Assembly: GCA_024291935.2 (NCBI GenBank)
Contig: CM044316.1
Coordinates: 76,028,501 to 76,092,500, forward strand
Origin: Okapia johnstoni
Lineage: Eukaryota > Chordata > Mammalia > Artiodactyla > Giraffidae
Direction of reading: 5' to 3'
DNA length: 64,000 nucleotides
Positions 11,308 through 22,660 of this stretch are shown here, in pieces. The translations under genes and the position numbers were made by a program. The notes beneath the pieces were generated by a model, which was given only the letters and a program-made list of their open reading frames with translations, made no database searches and was not told the DNA's origin. Numbering within the stretch: position 1 is the first letter of the stretch; each line of letters begins with the position of its first letter.

Positions 11308-11518
11308 GTGAAAGTGAAGTAGCTCAGTCATGACTGACTCTTTGCGATCCCTTGGACTGTAGCCCACCACGCTCCTCCATCCATGGGATTTTTCCGGGCA
11401 GGAGTACTAGAGTGGGTTGCCATTTCCTTCTCCAGAGGATCTTCCTGACCCAGGGATCAAACCCGGGTCTCCCACATTGTAGGCAGACGCTTTACTATCT
11501 GAGCTACTAGGAAAGTCC
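11308..11518 (-). mobile_element. Bov-tA SINE with TSD
   Basis: Antisense Bov-tA starts in an AAGTGAAAGTGAAG tail and ends with the tRNA head 'tatctgagctactaggaaag'. The flanks TATGTTACCAAA (11296-11307) and TATGTTATCAAA (11519-11530) differ at one position. The GATCAAACCC B-box-like segment is visible at about 11455-11465. Confidence 0.95.
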
Positions 11519-11530
11519 TATGTTATCAAA

Positions 11531-12613
11531 TATTGATTTTATTCTAAAACATTGTACCTGAACTACTGAAATACTAGATATTCATAAATTGCCTCTGAAA
11601 GCTATTCATAGGAAAGCACTCCCTCTTTTTCAATGTCTAAAGACTTGATGCTTAATGCGGAGTCTTTAAATCTTATGAAATTTGTTTACTACAGACATAC
11701 ACACATCACACAAATGCAAATAAAAATTGAATGCTTGGCATGGCAATGTCAAATCTAGAATAAACAAAAATGTTCATTGTGTTTGGTGCCCTTCAAACCA
11801 GTAAATGAATGGAACATCATATGGGGAAAAAGGGAACTGGGCAAGCAGGAAAGACAAAACAGGACAAAGAAAGACTTGATGTTCCTGGAAGCATATTGGA
11901 GATAAAAGGAAAACATAAATCAAACTGAGAAAATGTCCTTTGAGTGGCAACTCCCTCCAATTTTTCTTCCTGATGGAGGTGAAAGTGCTTTTTTTTCTTT
12001 TTTTGAGAAAAATTAATGGCACCACTTTCTTCTTTTTATTGAAGTAAAAAAAAAAAAAGAGTTGACATTAGGCAGAATCAACTTTAGTTAGAGCCCAGAA
12101 GATATCAAAGATACTTTTCTTTTTGTTTAAAGAAAGCAGATGGCTGCAAGAAAATATTTTCGTTTTGATTTAGAGGAAATCACATACCAAAAGTTTAAAT
12201 TTTGTGTGATAGAAAATTTATCACCATACTTTGAAAGGCTTTGCTGATGACATAAATACAAATCTATCCATACATAATAAACACACCAAAAAAATCCATT
12301 ACTGTAAACTTAGTTTTCAAATTTTAGCATGCCTAAAAATTACCTGAGTAATTGTCCACCAAGTCTCTCCTCTGTGGTATTTTCCAAAGGGTGATGTTTT
12401 ATTTCCATCATTCCATCCCCATTTTTTTGTTGGAATTCTTGTGTAAGAGCTTTCCTGTCTCCATTCATTTATTTATGCATTTCCCTTATTCATTCATTTA
12501 TTCATTTCTTCAACATAACATAATCTATTACTATTATTAATGTTTTTTTGCTCAAATTTATTCCAGCTTTGGTCTTAGTGGCCTTCTTTTACTTGACTTC
12601 TGTGTCTATTCAG
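11531..12613. other. Unassigned AT-rich sequence
   Basis: It contains T- and A-runs (about 11990-12003 and 12046-12058) and an ATTC-rich patch near 12460-12520. No gene or named repeat. Confidence 0.4.
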
Positions 12614-12633
12614 CCCACTCATGTTAACTTCTT

Positions 12634-13950
12634 TTTTTGTTTATTTGTTAATTTTTTATTGAAGGATAATTGCTTTACAGAATTTTGCTGTTTTCTGTCA
12701 AACCGCAACACGAATCAACCATAGGTATACATACATCCCTTCCCTTTTGAAACTCCCTCCCATCTCCCTCCCCATCCCACCCTTCTAGGTTGATACAGAG
12801 CCCCTGTTTGAGTTTCCTGAGCCATACAGCAAATTTCCGTTGGCTATCTATTTTACAAATAGTAATGTAAGTTTCCATGTTACTCTTTCCATACATCTCA
12901 CTCTCTCCTCCCCTCTCCCCATGTCCATAAGTCTATTCTCTATGTCTGTTTCTCCATTGCTGCCCTGTAAGTAAATTCTTCAGTACCATTTTTCTAGATT
13001 CTGAATATATGTGTTAGAATACAATATTTATCTTTCTCTTTCTGACTCATTTCACTCTTTATAATAGGTTATAGGTTCATCCACCTCATTAGAACTGACT
13101 CAAATGTGTTCCTTTTTATGGCTGAGTAATATTCCATTATGCATATGTACCACAACTTCTTTACCCATTCATCTGTCGATGGACATCTAGGCTGCTTTCC
13201 CTGTTCTAGCTATTGTAAATAGTGCTGCAATGAACAATGGGATCCATGTGTCTCTTTCAATTTTGGTTTCCTCAGGGTATATGCCTAGGAGTGGGACTCC
13301 TGGATCATATGGTGGTATTATTCCTAGTTTTTTAAGGAATCTCTATACCATCTTCCATAGTAGCTGTATCAATTTACATTCCCACCAACAGTGCAAGAGC
13401 GTTCTCTTTTCTCCACATCCTCTCCAGCACTTATTGTTCATAGACTTTTTGATGATGGCCATTCTGACCAGTGTGAGGTGATACCTCATGGTAGTTCTGA
13501 TTTGCATTTCTCTAATAATAAGCGATATTGAGCATCTTTTCACATGTTTGTTAGCCATCTGTACTTCTTCGGAGAAATGTCTGTTTAGGTCTTTTTCCCA
13601 CTTTTTGATTGGGTTATTTGTTATTCTGATATTGAGTTATATGAGCTGCTTATATATTTTGGAAATTAATCCTTTGTCAGTTGTTTAATTTGCTATTATT
13701 TTCTCCCATTCTGAGAGTTGTCTTTTCACCTTGCTTATAGTTTCCTTTGCTGTGCAAAATCTTGCTTTGATTTTTGTCATCAAGTGTTCTGCCTATGTTT
13801 TCCTCTAAGAGTTTTATAGTTTCTGGTCTTATGTTTAGGTCTTTAATCTATTTTGAGTTTATATTTGTGTGTGGTGTTAGGGAGTGGTCTCTTTTCATTT
13901 TTTCACATGTAGCTGTCCAGTTTTCCCAGCCATTTATTGAAGAGGCTCGA
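12634..13950 (-). mobile_element. L1 LINE, 5'-truncated, perfect 20-bp TSD
   Basis: The element lies antisense: a T-rich tail at 12634-12660 (its poly(A)), a 3' UTR to about 13050, then the C-terminal part of ORF2. Landmarks include 'gctgagtaatattccattat', 'gtgggactcctggatcatat' and 'cccaccaacagtgcaagagc'. The minus frame 13343-13558 encodes an ORF2 C-terminal stretch containing [22 protein letters not shown], a hallmark of L1. It stops at 13950, about 1.3 kb of the full 6-8 kb. The same 20 bases lie at 12614-12633 and 13951-13970 without a mismatch, so the insertion is fairly recent and its ends are exact. Confidence 0.97.
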
Positions 13951-14034
13951 CCCACTCATGTTAACTTCTTAATGCTCCCTTACTTTCTGGCTTCACAAGA
14001 TACTCCAGGTTGATCTTGTATTTTCCCTGCCCTG

Positions 14035-15120
14035 TGCTTTATTGACTATGCCAAAACCTTTGACTGTGTGGATCACAATAAACTGTGGAAAATTCTGAAA
14101 GAGATGGGAATGCCAGACCATCTGACCTGTCTCTTGAGAAACCTGTATGCAGGTCAGGAAGCAACAGTTAGAACTGGACATGGAACAACAGACTGGTTCC
14201 AAATAGGAAAAGGAGTATGTCAAGGCTGTATATTGTCACTCTGCTTATTTAACTTCTATGCAGAGTACATCATGAGAAATGCTGGGCTGGAAGAAACACT
14301 AGCTGGAATCAAGATTGCCGGGAGAAATATCAATAACCTCAGATATGCAGATGACACCACCCTTATGGCAGAAAGCGAAGAAGAACTAAAGAGCCTCTTG
14401 ATGAAAGTAAAAGAAGAGAGTGAAAAAGTTGGCTTAAAGCTCAACATTCAGAAAACTAAGATCATGGCATCTGGTCCCATCACTTCATGGGAAATAGATG
14501 GGGAAACAGTGTCAGACTTTATTTTGGGGGGCTCCAAAATCACTGCAGATGGTGATTGCAGCCATGAAATTAAAAGACGCTTACTCCTTGGAAGGAAGGT
14601 TATGGCCAACCTAGATAGCATATTTAAAAGCAGAGACATTACTTTGCCAACAAAAGTCCATCTAGTCAAGGCTGTGGTTTTTCCAGTGGTCATGTATGGA
14701 TGTGACAGTTGGATGGTGAAGAAAGCTGAGCGCCACAGAATTGATGCTTTTGAACTGTGGTGTTGGAGAAGACTCTTGAGAGTCCCTTGGACTGCAAGGA
14801 GATCCAATCAATCCATCCTAAAGGAGATCAGTCCTGGGTGTTCATTGGAAGGACTGATGCTGAAGCTGAAACTCCAATACTTTGGCCACCTGATGCGAAG
14901 AGCTGACTCATTGGAAAAGACCCTAATGCTGGGTAGGATTGGGGGCAGGAGGAGAAGGGGACGACAGAGAATGAGATGGCTGGATGGCATCACTGACTCG
15001 ATGGACATGGGTTTGGGTAAATTCCAGGAGTTGGTGATGGACAGGGAGGCCTGGTGTGCTGCAATTCATGGGGTCACAAAGAGTCGGACATGACTGAGCG
15101 ACTGAACTGAACTGAACTGA
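14035..15120 (+). mobile_element. BovB LINE, 5'-truncated, sense
   Basis: About 1.1 kb of BovB in sense orientation, starting inside the reverse transcriptase at the FIDYAKTFD motif-A region and ending in the diagnostic (CTGAA)n tail at 15103-15120. No clear TSD was found. This is the best-preserved BovB in the window; the N-terminal endonuclease and first part of the reverse transcriptase are missing. Confidence 0.97.
14068..15093 (+). pseudogene. BovB reverse transcriptase, C-terminal 341 codons
   Basis: A continuous frame of 341 residues covers the C-terminal half of the RTE-type reverse transcriptase. The open frame actually extends left to about 14014, including the motif-A stretch [13 protein letters not shown] (catalytic Asp codon at 14044), so the marked start is not a true initiator. 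YADD, the catalytic motif C, is at residues 93-96 (14344-14355). Residues about 40-60 hold the QGCILS region, about 255-341 the basic C-terminal segment. Compared with the 16.5-kb copy it lacks a few codons before DFILGGSK. In life the protein copies BovB RNA at the target. Here it has no endonuclease and no promoter, so it is a remnant. Confidence 0.93.
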
Positions 15121-15699
15121 GTAGTAAAACCAGCCACTTCTCCCAGGGGTATTGATCTGTTTTGTCAGAGAATTTTGTTTGAGATCAAGATGTAGAGGCT
15201 AGATAATCCATTGCTTCCTCTGTGTTATTGCTTCTAGGCCCCTTTAGCAAGTAGAACTACGAAAAATATGTATTCACCTATGCATATATCTTTATCTGTT
15301 TTTATATCTATCTGTACAAACATTGAAAGCCATGAGTTATGAGTCTACTACACCATCACAGTGTCTAGCCTTCCCCACTTCCCCATTTATAACTTCTTTC
15401 TTCAAGAGGTGAAAAATCTGGCCTTATAATCTGGAATGCATTTGCTTATTTTCTCAGTGCTAAAATATTTGCAAAGTAGTTTCAAATTTGCTAACTCAGT
15501 TTCTGTGAAAAATAAATTTACTAGCTAGAGAAAAGTATTTACATAAAATTCTTTGTATTTTTAGCCTTCCTATGTGTAGTCAAGATACTAGTTTCCAAAG
15601 TTAGATTAATTCTTTTCTTCCTCACCCACTTCAGTGTGATTATTTTACTCATTTGTAATAGTTAGATTCATTTGTTGCTTTTGGATTCCACCCTCCTTG
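15121..15699. other. Unassigned sequence
   Basis: No gene or named repeat recognised. Confidence 0.4.
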
Positions 15700-15860
15700 T
15701 GGTTACCTTTCATTTATTTTTGAGCATGTGAAACATTAACCTGATTCTAAAAGTCAAAACTACTCAAAAGGTGGACTTAGAGAAGCACTGATCTTCCTCG
15801 TCCCCTCTACCATATACCCCTCCCTCATTCTTTTTATCACATTCCCTTCCTATAGCCTCT

Positions 15861-16614
15861 CTGTTCAGTTCAGTCGCTCAGTTGTGTCCGACTCTTTGCG
15901 ACCCCATAGACTGCAGCACGCCAGGCCTCCCTATCCATCGCCAACTCCCAGAGTTTACTCAAACTCATGTTCATTGAGTCGGTGATGCCATCCAACCATC
16001 TCATCCTCTCTCATCCCCTTCTCCTGCCTTCAATCTTTGCCAGCATCAGGGTCTTTTCCAATGAGTCTGTTTTTGAATCAGGTGGCCAAAATATTGGAGT
16101 TTCATCTTCAACATCAGTCCTTCCAGTGAACACCCAGGACTGATCTCCTTTAGGATGGGTTGATTGGATCTCCTTGCAGTCCAAGGGACTCTCAAGAGTC
16201 TTCTCCAACACCACAGTTCGAAAGCATCAATTCTGTGGCGCTCAGCTTTCTTCACCATCCAACTTTCACATCCATACATGACCACTGGAAAAACCATAGC
16301 CTTGACTAGACGGACTTTTGTTGGCAAAGTAATGTCTCTGCTTTTAAATATGCTGTCTAGGTTGGCCATAACCTTCCTTCCAAGGAGTAAGCATCTTTTA
16401 ATTTCATGGCTGCAATCACCATCAGCAGTGATTTTGGAGCCCCCCAAAATAAAGTCTGTCACATTTTCCATTGTTTCCCCATCTATTTCCCATGAAGTGA
16501 TGGAACCAGATGCCATGATCTTAGTTTTCTGAATGTTGAGCTTTAAGCCAACTTTTTCACTCTCTTCTTTCACTTTCATCAAGAGGCTCTTTAGTTCTTC
16601 TTTGCTTTCTGCCA
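15861..16614 (-). mobile_element. BovB LINE with 10-bp TSD, antisense
   Basis: A 754-bp 5'-truncated BovB: the GTTCAGTTCAGTCGCTCAG tail is at the left and its truncated 5' edge is at the codons for MAESKEE, just downstream of where YADD would be. TATAGCCTCT occurs at 15851-15860 and 16615-16624, a perfect 10-bp TSD. Minus frame 16046-16615 (189 codons) encodes the segment C-terminal to the reverse-transcriptase core without a stop up to LQYFGHL, where a frameshift occurs. Clear TSDs are not often visible for BovB, which makes this copy useful. Confidence 0.96.
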
Positions 16615-16637
16615 TATAGCCTCTAGAAAACCACTTT

Positions 16638-16870
16638 TATTGCTATTGTTCAGTCACTAAGTCCTGTCCAACTCATCGCAACCCCATGGAGTGCAGCATG
16701 CCAGGCTCCTCTGTCCTGGAGATAGCAAACTATCTCCCTGAGTTTGCTCAAATTCATGTGCATTGAGTTGGTGATACTATCTAACCATCTCTTCCTCTGC
16801 CACTTCCTTCTCCTTTTGCCTTCAATCTTTTCCAGCCTCATGGTCTTTTTCAACGAGTTGGCGCTTGTTC
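16638..16870 (-). mobile_element. Diverged BovB 3' fragment, antisense
   Basis: A 233-bp antisense BovB end ('gttcagtcactaagtcctgt' through 'caatcttttccagcctcatg'), more diverged than the neighbouring copy. An extra 'gagatagcaaactatctccc' stretch disturbs it. It lies in the same old L1 only about 15 bp from the previous insertion's TSD. Confidence 0.88.
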
Positions 16871-18539
16871 TTACTAGTTTCTGATTTGTTCTTCCTGTGT
16901 TTCTTTTTGCACAAATAAGCATATACCTGTATATTTCATATAGTCCTTTCCACATTTTTAATTGAAAAAAAAAGGCTGCATACTAAAAGCACTCTTTCTC
17001 AAATTATTTTTTATTGAATAGTATATGCTAATAGTATATGTAAATTCAGAGATATTCCTCATTTCTTCTTACAGTTGCATTTTACTCCATTCTCTGAATG
17101 TACCATAACTTATTCAACTACTCTTCATGTCTGGGCATTTAGATTGCTTACTGTATTTTGCAATTACAAACAATGCAGTAATGAATAACATTGTACATAT
17201 GTATTTTCATGTTGTTTGAAATGTATCTTAGGTTAAATTCTTAGAAGCAGGACCATTGGACCAAAATATAAGAGAATGAGCTGTTTTGTTATTGCCAAAT
17301 TTATCTCCAGAATTCTTACGCCAATTTGCATTCTCTCCCATAATTTGAGAGTGCCAGTTCCCCAAAGCCTTGCTAATAAGCTAAGCTGTTAGATTTTTCA
17401 ATTTTTTCTAATCTTATAGGTGGTAAGTGGTACCTCAGCGGTGTGTTAATTTTTATTATTTTATGTATGGATGTGACTATTTTTTCACATGTTTAAGGGC
17501 CATTTATAAAATATATGTATTTGTGAATTGTCTGTTTTTACTATTTCTCTATTATGTTTTTAGTCCTTTTTTGCTCAGTTTTAAGATTTTTTGAAAAATA
17601 TATTGGGAATATTAACCTTTGGCCTGTGGTATGTGTTGCAAATATTGTCTTTCAAGTTATCAGTTCTCTTTTGACTCTATGTGTTGTTTTTTTTTTTCAT
17701 GAAATAATTTTAATTTTCATGAGGTCTAATGTATTAATCTTTTATTGCTTCTGGCTTTTATTCATAGCTATAAAGTCCTTACACTAAGGTTAAAGAGGAA
17801 TTTACTTCTTTTTCCTCCCAATACCTATATGGTTTCTTTTTTTTTTTTTTTTTTTTACATTCAGATCTCTAATTCATTTGGAATTTAGTCTTGTGAAAGA
17901 TGAGTTGTGGATCTGATTGTTTTTATTCAAATGGCTACCCACAGTGGTCACAATATTGATTATTAATATATCCATTTTGTTCCTGTGATTTGAGATGCCT
18001 TCTTTATCATATGTTAAACTTGCATATCTATTTGGGTACATTTTGGGGCTTTCTATTCTCTTCCACTGATAGGTCTCTCTATTCACATCACAGCACATAC
18101 TGTTTTAATTATAGAGGCTTTATAGTATGTGTTAATGTCTGATAAGGCTAGTCCCTGTATCAGTTTTTATCTATTTTTAGTTTCTCTTAGATATTCTTGT
18201 GTGTTTGTTCTCCTTAATGGACTTCAGTGTGAACTTTTCTAACTCTGTAATAAGCCTGTTGGTATTTTTATTAAGATTTTGTGTAATTTATAAGTTTACT
18301 TAGGGATAACTGTCTGCTTTAGGATATTGAGTCATCATATCCAAGAATAAGGGTGTCTTTCCATTTGTTCAAGTCTACTTTAGTGTCTTTCAGAAGAATT
18401 TCAAGGTTTTACTAATAAATGTTTTTCTGCATTTCTTGTTTATTCCTAGGTATGTAATCTTTTTTGTTACTATTGTAAATAGGGTTTTAGATTTTTCCCT
18501 CTCATAAAGTCCTCTATAACTGGATATTGATTCAAATAT

Positions 18540-18660
18540 TTTTATCCTTGCTTTCCAAGTATTATTTTGCTTAATTCTCACAACAAACACGAGGTTCTTT
18601 TCAGTAACATAGCCTCTCATAGATGGCAATGCAAGGATTCTAAGGTGGACCATCTGATTT
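18540..18660 (+). mobile_element. Possible MIR fragment
   Basis: The phrase 'ttaattctcacaacaaacac' with downstream 'gcaatgcaaggattctaagg' resembles the MIR core and 3' part, but the intervening region is degraded. Confidence 0.4.
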
Positions 18661-19458
18661 CAATGTGTTATACTGCCTAGTTTCCACTAATAATTCCATT
18701 GAGTTGATTTATCTGAAATGATGGACACCAGTCTAACATATTTTCATAGTTCAGAGAGACTCCAAAAAGCAAAGGGTCAAATTGGCAGTTTTTAACCTGG
18801 GAATTCTGACCATGTCTAACAGCTTACCTCCAAAGGACAGGGGATAATATAAGAAGGAGTAGCACGAGGTATCTTTTCTCCACAAGGGTCTCTTGGGGCC
18901 TGAATTCCCGTCAGATTCTGTCTCCAACCCTGAAATAAAGGAAACTTTCCAAGACCACAACTATCTGGGCATGGAAAACACAGCACACATTTCGGTTGAA
19001 TGAATTTTCCCAGGTGTTCCCAACATTAGTGGAATAAAAGCTAAGATAAAAGTGGGAGCCCCTGATAACTAAATAAGGAGTGAGAGGCCAAGAGCCGCTC
19101 TTAGAAGAGGCATCACTAGAAGGGTATAATTTCTCAAGGCCCCAGAGATAGTGAGCAACAGCCCTAACCTTGAGAAGTACAGCAAAAGCTCAGGAATTAG
19201 GGCAGTTGCTACAAAAATGATGGACATAAGCACAGTAACCATGAGAGCCAAGAAATGACAGTCATCTTTGTAATGGAGGAAAAGTCCAAGAGAAGCAGAG
19301 CACACTCACCTCCTCCCACCTCTAGTGAAAACCTGGAGGAACGTGGTAGTGACTGTAGGCATGACAGTTCCTATCTGAGGCAGCAAGGAGAGTGCTCTAC
19401 TGAGCAAACTTACAGGATCTACACTAGCAGGGGCTCTTGTAGACAACACTGTTTTGTC
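18661..19458. other. Unassigned; open, hydrophobic minus-strand frame
   Basis: On the minus strand one frame stays open from about 19551 to 19069 except for a single TGA at 19306-19308. The half below the stop (19069-19305, 78 codons) is rich in Leu/Ile/Val (for example LMVTVLMSIIFVATALIPELLLYFSRLG) and could form two membrane helices. The TGA sits in a GAGGTGAGTG context that also resembles a splice donor on the minus strand. I do not recognise the protein, and a degenerate LTR or chance is as likely. The upper end of the frame is SINE sequence. Confidence 0.25.
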
Positions 19459-19555
19459 ACTTTGGAGAATCCCATGGACAGAGGAGCCTGGCGGGCTACA
19501 GTCCATGGGGTAACAGAGTTGGACACGACTGAAGCAAATTAGCAAGCACACATCT
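19459..19555 (+). mobile_element. Truncated Bov-A SINE
   Basis: The 3' part of a sense Bov-A/Bov-tA unit ('gagaatcccatggacagagg' to 'gttggacacgactgaagcaa') without the tRNA head. The flanks share TTTGT.ACTT, a possible degraded TSD. Confidence 0.88.
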
Positions 19556-21639
19556 TTGTACTTCCTCAGGCTACTAACCTAGAAAAATCTGTTAAAGAGA
19601 TTTTAGGTGGGATAGATTTCTCTAAAAATGAATTTCCTCAACATAGAAATGATTAATGTGTGAAGGCCTATTATTTCCAGGTAATCAATATCAAAATGCA
19701 GTCTCTGGAGTAATTTCTTTTTCCTTGTTCTGCATCATATTTCAGTCCCCTAATGCTGTAAGGTTAATATACTTAGGATAGTACTTATGCTGCTCATCCC
19801 AAGGTACCACATTAAGCATAAAGGCAGCTTATAATGCTTGCATCTATTTTTGACTTCAAAAGAGACCATTTCACTTGATAGAAGTTGATTTTCAAACGAC
19901 AATTTCCTACTGAGAGACATCGTCAGTGGAGTTTCTGGTGATGAATTAAGGGCCTTTTGAGATGAAATTCCCTGCTCAGAAGAGCATAAGAAATAGCCAC
20001 AAATATGATGCTCCAGACTGGCCCCCTTCCGCTGCAATGTTCAAATGAAAAGGAAAATTGTAATAATATTCATTATAAATAGCAACATAAAATGAATTCA
20101 ATTTGTCTAGGAAAGGAAGTGACCATTGGTGGCATCTGTCCTATTTACTCAATAGTCAGCATTAGTCACTTAGAGGTTTGGTTTCCACTATTAACCAAGA
20201 GTTGTTAATAACAGGCCAGAAAAGAAAGTTATTTCAAAGAGGAGATAAGAAGTCAGAGTTTCTCATATGGCACTTTATTGTAGAGAGGGGAGCTTTTACT
20301 TATATTTATTCAGTTGGTGAGAGATAAGAGAGTTAACAGGGAACAAATTGTATATTTTCATTTCATGTTTGTTTTTCAGTAGTTTGAGGCTTCTGGGACT
20401 TCAGATTTTCATAGCAGTAACTCAGCTCAATATTATAGCATGTATCACCTTGGAAAAGCAATTGCAAAATGCTTGTTTGAAATAGAATACTATACTAAGG
20501 CAACTAACAGCATTCTATGTGTGTCATAATCAACAAATTTATCACTTTTCTATTTCAGCTCATTTGTAAAATGTTGCTTACTACTCTATAAAGTATCTGT
20601 GCTTCTAGTATAATTTCAGTATTTAGTCACTAATATGGTCATAAAATCCCATGATTTACATACTTGAATAGCTTTTCCATTCCATCTTTCAGCCATCAGA
20701 AAGTATAGGATATTTTGTAGCTGCATTTTGTGTTTAATTCTGGAGCCTAGGCATGTATAAAACAAGATCCAGTGTAATAAAGTAGAACTTGAATATAAAT
20801 GTAAAAAAAAAAAATGCTAACTGCATATTTTGGAGTTTTTTCCAAAAGCAAGGTGTGCACATCCAGGGGGTTCTACCCTGAACCCTCTAACTAGTCTCTT
20901 GATTATCCTAAGACTATGGAGATCCCAAGTAGCTTCTGGGTTGAGAAACTCTTCTGCAGTTTCTACCCTACGTGGTGACCAGCAATGTTCTTTAAGCTTT
21001 ACTTCCTGCTTGAATCTAAACTTCAAGCCCCACAAAATGCCAGTAATACCTTCAAGTAAAAGTTAAATGTTGAATGGTTGAAATTGTCAAAGCTTTTCAT
21101 TCCATACAGAGCAGTAGAGCTGAGGCAAGCTGTCTCATAGATTACCAAATTTTCACATTTATTACAAACCTGTATGGAAAAGGGGAATTTTATTTACTAA
21201 GTTCACTAAAATTCCAATGACTTTAACTTGGCGTAGTTGAAATTTTCTTTAAGCCTACATTCAACAATATTAACGATATTACTATCTAAACAATACATGA
21301 GGAAGATTCTTGGGTTAGATCTGATCTCCAAAATCAAATAACTTGTTTTCTAATACCTAGTAGAATCTCTCTTCATTATTACCATTCCTCCATTCCCATC
21401 CTGTCCCGATGTCCTGATACTTATCTTTCCAACAAAGCTATGTGTTATCCTGGCTATGCTAGTTAACAGCTTCTGACAATGACCAAAGAGCAAAATCTCT
21501 GAGCCTCGTTCCCTCTTATGGAAGGGGTAATTATAATTTTACTTGAGAGAAACCTAGTACACTTTATAATAACTAGCAAGATACCTTATTTTACTATTCT
21601 ATATTGATATTATCTTCATTAGACTCAGATGCTACTTAC
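19556..21639. other. Unassigned sequence, about 2 kb
   Basis: No gene and no repeat family I can name, apart from an A12-like run at about 20801-20813. The lack of young repeats over 2 kb contrasts with the rest of the window. Short frames (19750-20037 minus, 20817-21066 on both strands) overlap each other and have no recognisable motif. Confidence 0.45.
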
Positions 21640-21900
21640 TTGTAGTATTAGGCAGTCCCTCTATTCTGCTTACATTGCATTTGATGCATTGCTTCTTTGT
21701 ATCGATTTTCACAGTGCATTTTAATTGTTTGTTTACATGTTTGTGTTCTCAGTGGTCTGCAAGACCAAGAAGAGCAAATACTGGGTTTTATGTCTCTTTT
21801 TGCCACGTAATATAGGCTAAGTAGCCTGACACATAAGATAGCGCCAGTCTGACACATAATGTAGGCTCAGTAAATGATTGATGAATGACTAAATGGAAAA
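21640..21900 (+). mobile_element. L2 LINE 3' end
   Basis: The segment ends with 'gctcagtaaatgattgatga', the typical L2 3' terminus, preceded by a diverged body. The phrase GACACATAAGATA/GACACATAATGTAGG occurs twice, so the tail contains a small internal duplication. Confidence 0.65.
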
Positions 21901-21996
21901 GGTGATGAATAAATGAGTATAATTTAAGTAATTATGTGAACAGGACATGAAAAATGCTGTAAGCTAGTTTCATATGAAAGGGCTGATTTTCAAATG

Positions 21997-22210
21997 GAGC
22001 ATGTGTGCTCAGTCATTTCAGTCATGTCCAACTCTTTCTGACACTATGGACTATAGCCCGCCAGGCTCCTCTGTCCATGGGATTCTCCAGGCAAGAATGC
22101 TGGAGTGGATTGCCGAGCCGTCCTCCAGGGGATCTTTCTGACCCAGGGATCAGACCTGCATCTCCTGCATTGGAGGCACGTTATTTACCACTGAGCCACT
22201 AGGGAAGTCC
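21997..22210 (-). mobile_element. Bov-tA SINE with TSD
   Basis: Antisense Bov-tA runs from 'gtgctcagtcatttcagtca' through the tRNA head ending 'ccactgagccactagggaag'. The flanks TTCAAATGGAG (from 21989) and TTCAAATGAAG (from 22211) differ once. Confidence 0.95.
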
Positions 22211-22299
22211 TTCAAATGAAGGGATCATGGAATTTATTGTGGAGATAGGAGGTGGGACATGATCTGAAATTCCCTGGATGGGCTTTCATAAATTATTTT

Positions 22300-22660
22300 T
22301 TAAAAGGATCAGAGAAACATGAAAGTCAGAGAAAAAGGTATATGTAAAGTCCTAAGTAAGTAAGATATAAACAGAGTCAGGGTCTAAAGAACAACCCAGA
22401 ATGACCAAACCTTAGATATTATATTGGGAAAAGGTGGGAGATGAAGAAGAGGTAAGTTAGAAATAAACTGTCATGGGCTTTGGATTTTTAAACAAGGAAC
22501 TTGTACTTTATTTGGTAACAAATGGGAGATCACTAAAAGATTTGAGTGGAGGAGCTGTAATATTGGGATTATTCTGGTTACAATGTGTCAAATGGATTGG
22601 AGTGGACAGAATGTTGCATTGGAAATACAAATTATGAGGAGGTAGATATTTGAATTATAG
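22300..22660 (-). mobile_element. Possible L2-type ancient repeat
   Basis: The order 'gggctttggatttttaaaca', then 'gatcactaaaagatttgagt', 'ggattattctggttacaatg' and 'atggattggagtggacagaa' matches a familiar pan-mammalian repeat that I associate with antisense L2. Divergence is high and the name is provisional. Confidence 0.4.

Larger units (their letters stand above)
15700..18530 (-). mobile_element. Ancient L1 (L1M type), antisense, split by two BovBs
   Basis: Three pieces of one antisense L1 are collinear: 3' UTR at about 15700-15860, a scrap at 16625-16637, and 16872-18530. The last reads 'ctctgaatgtaccataactt', then 'tgtctgggcatttagattgc', then 'gaccattggaccaaaatata' and on into ORF2. 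Frames are short and broken. A T20 run (17837-17856) and other T-runs lie inside. Two BovB copies sit in it at 15861-16614 and 16638-16870, so it is older than both. The right end near 18530 is diffuse. Confidence 0.82.

Noticed and set aside
14068..15093. Possible functional gene or domesticated reverse transcriptase
   Set aside because: It is a 5'-truncated BovB with its 3' tail, no promoter, no endonuclease and no host exon context. One long frame does not show domestication.
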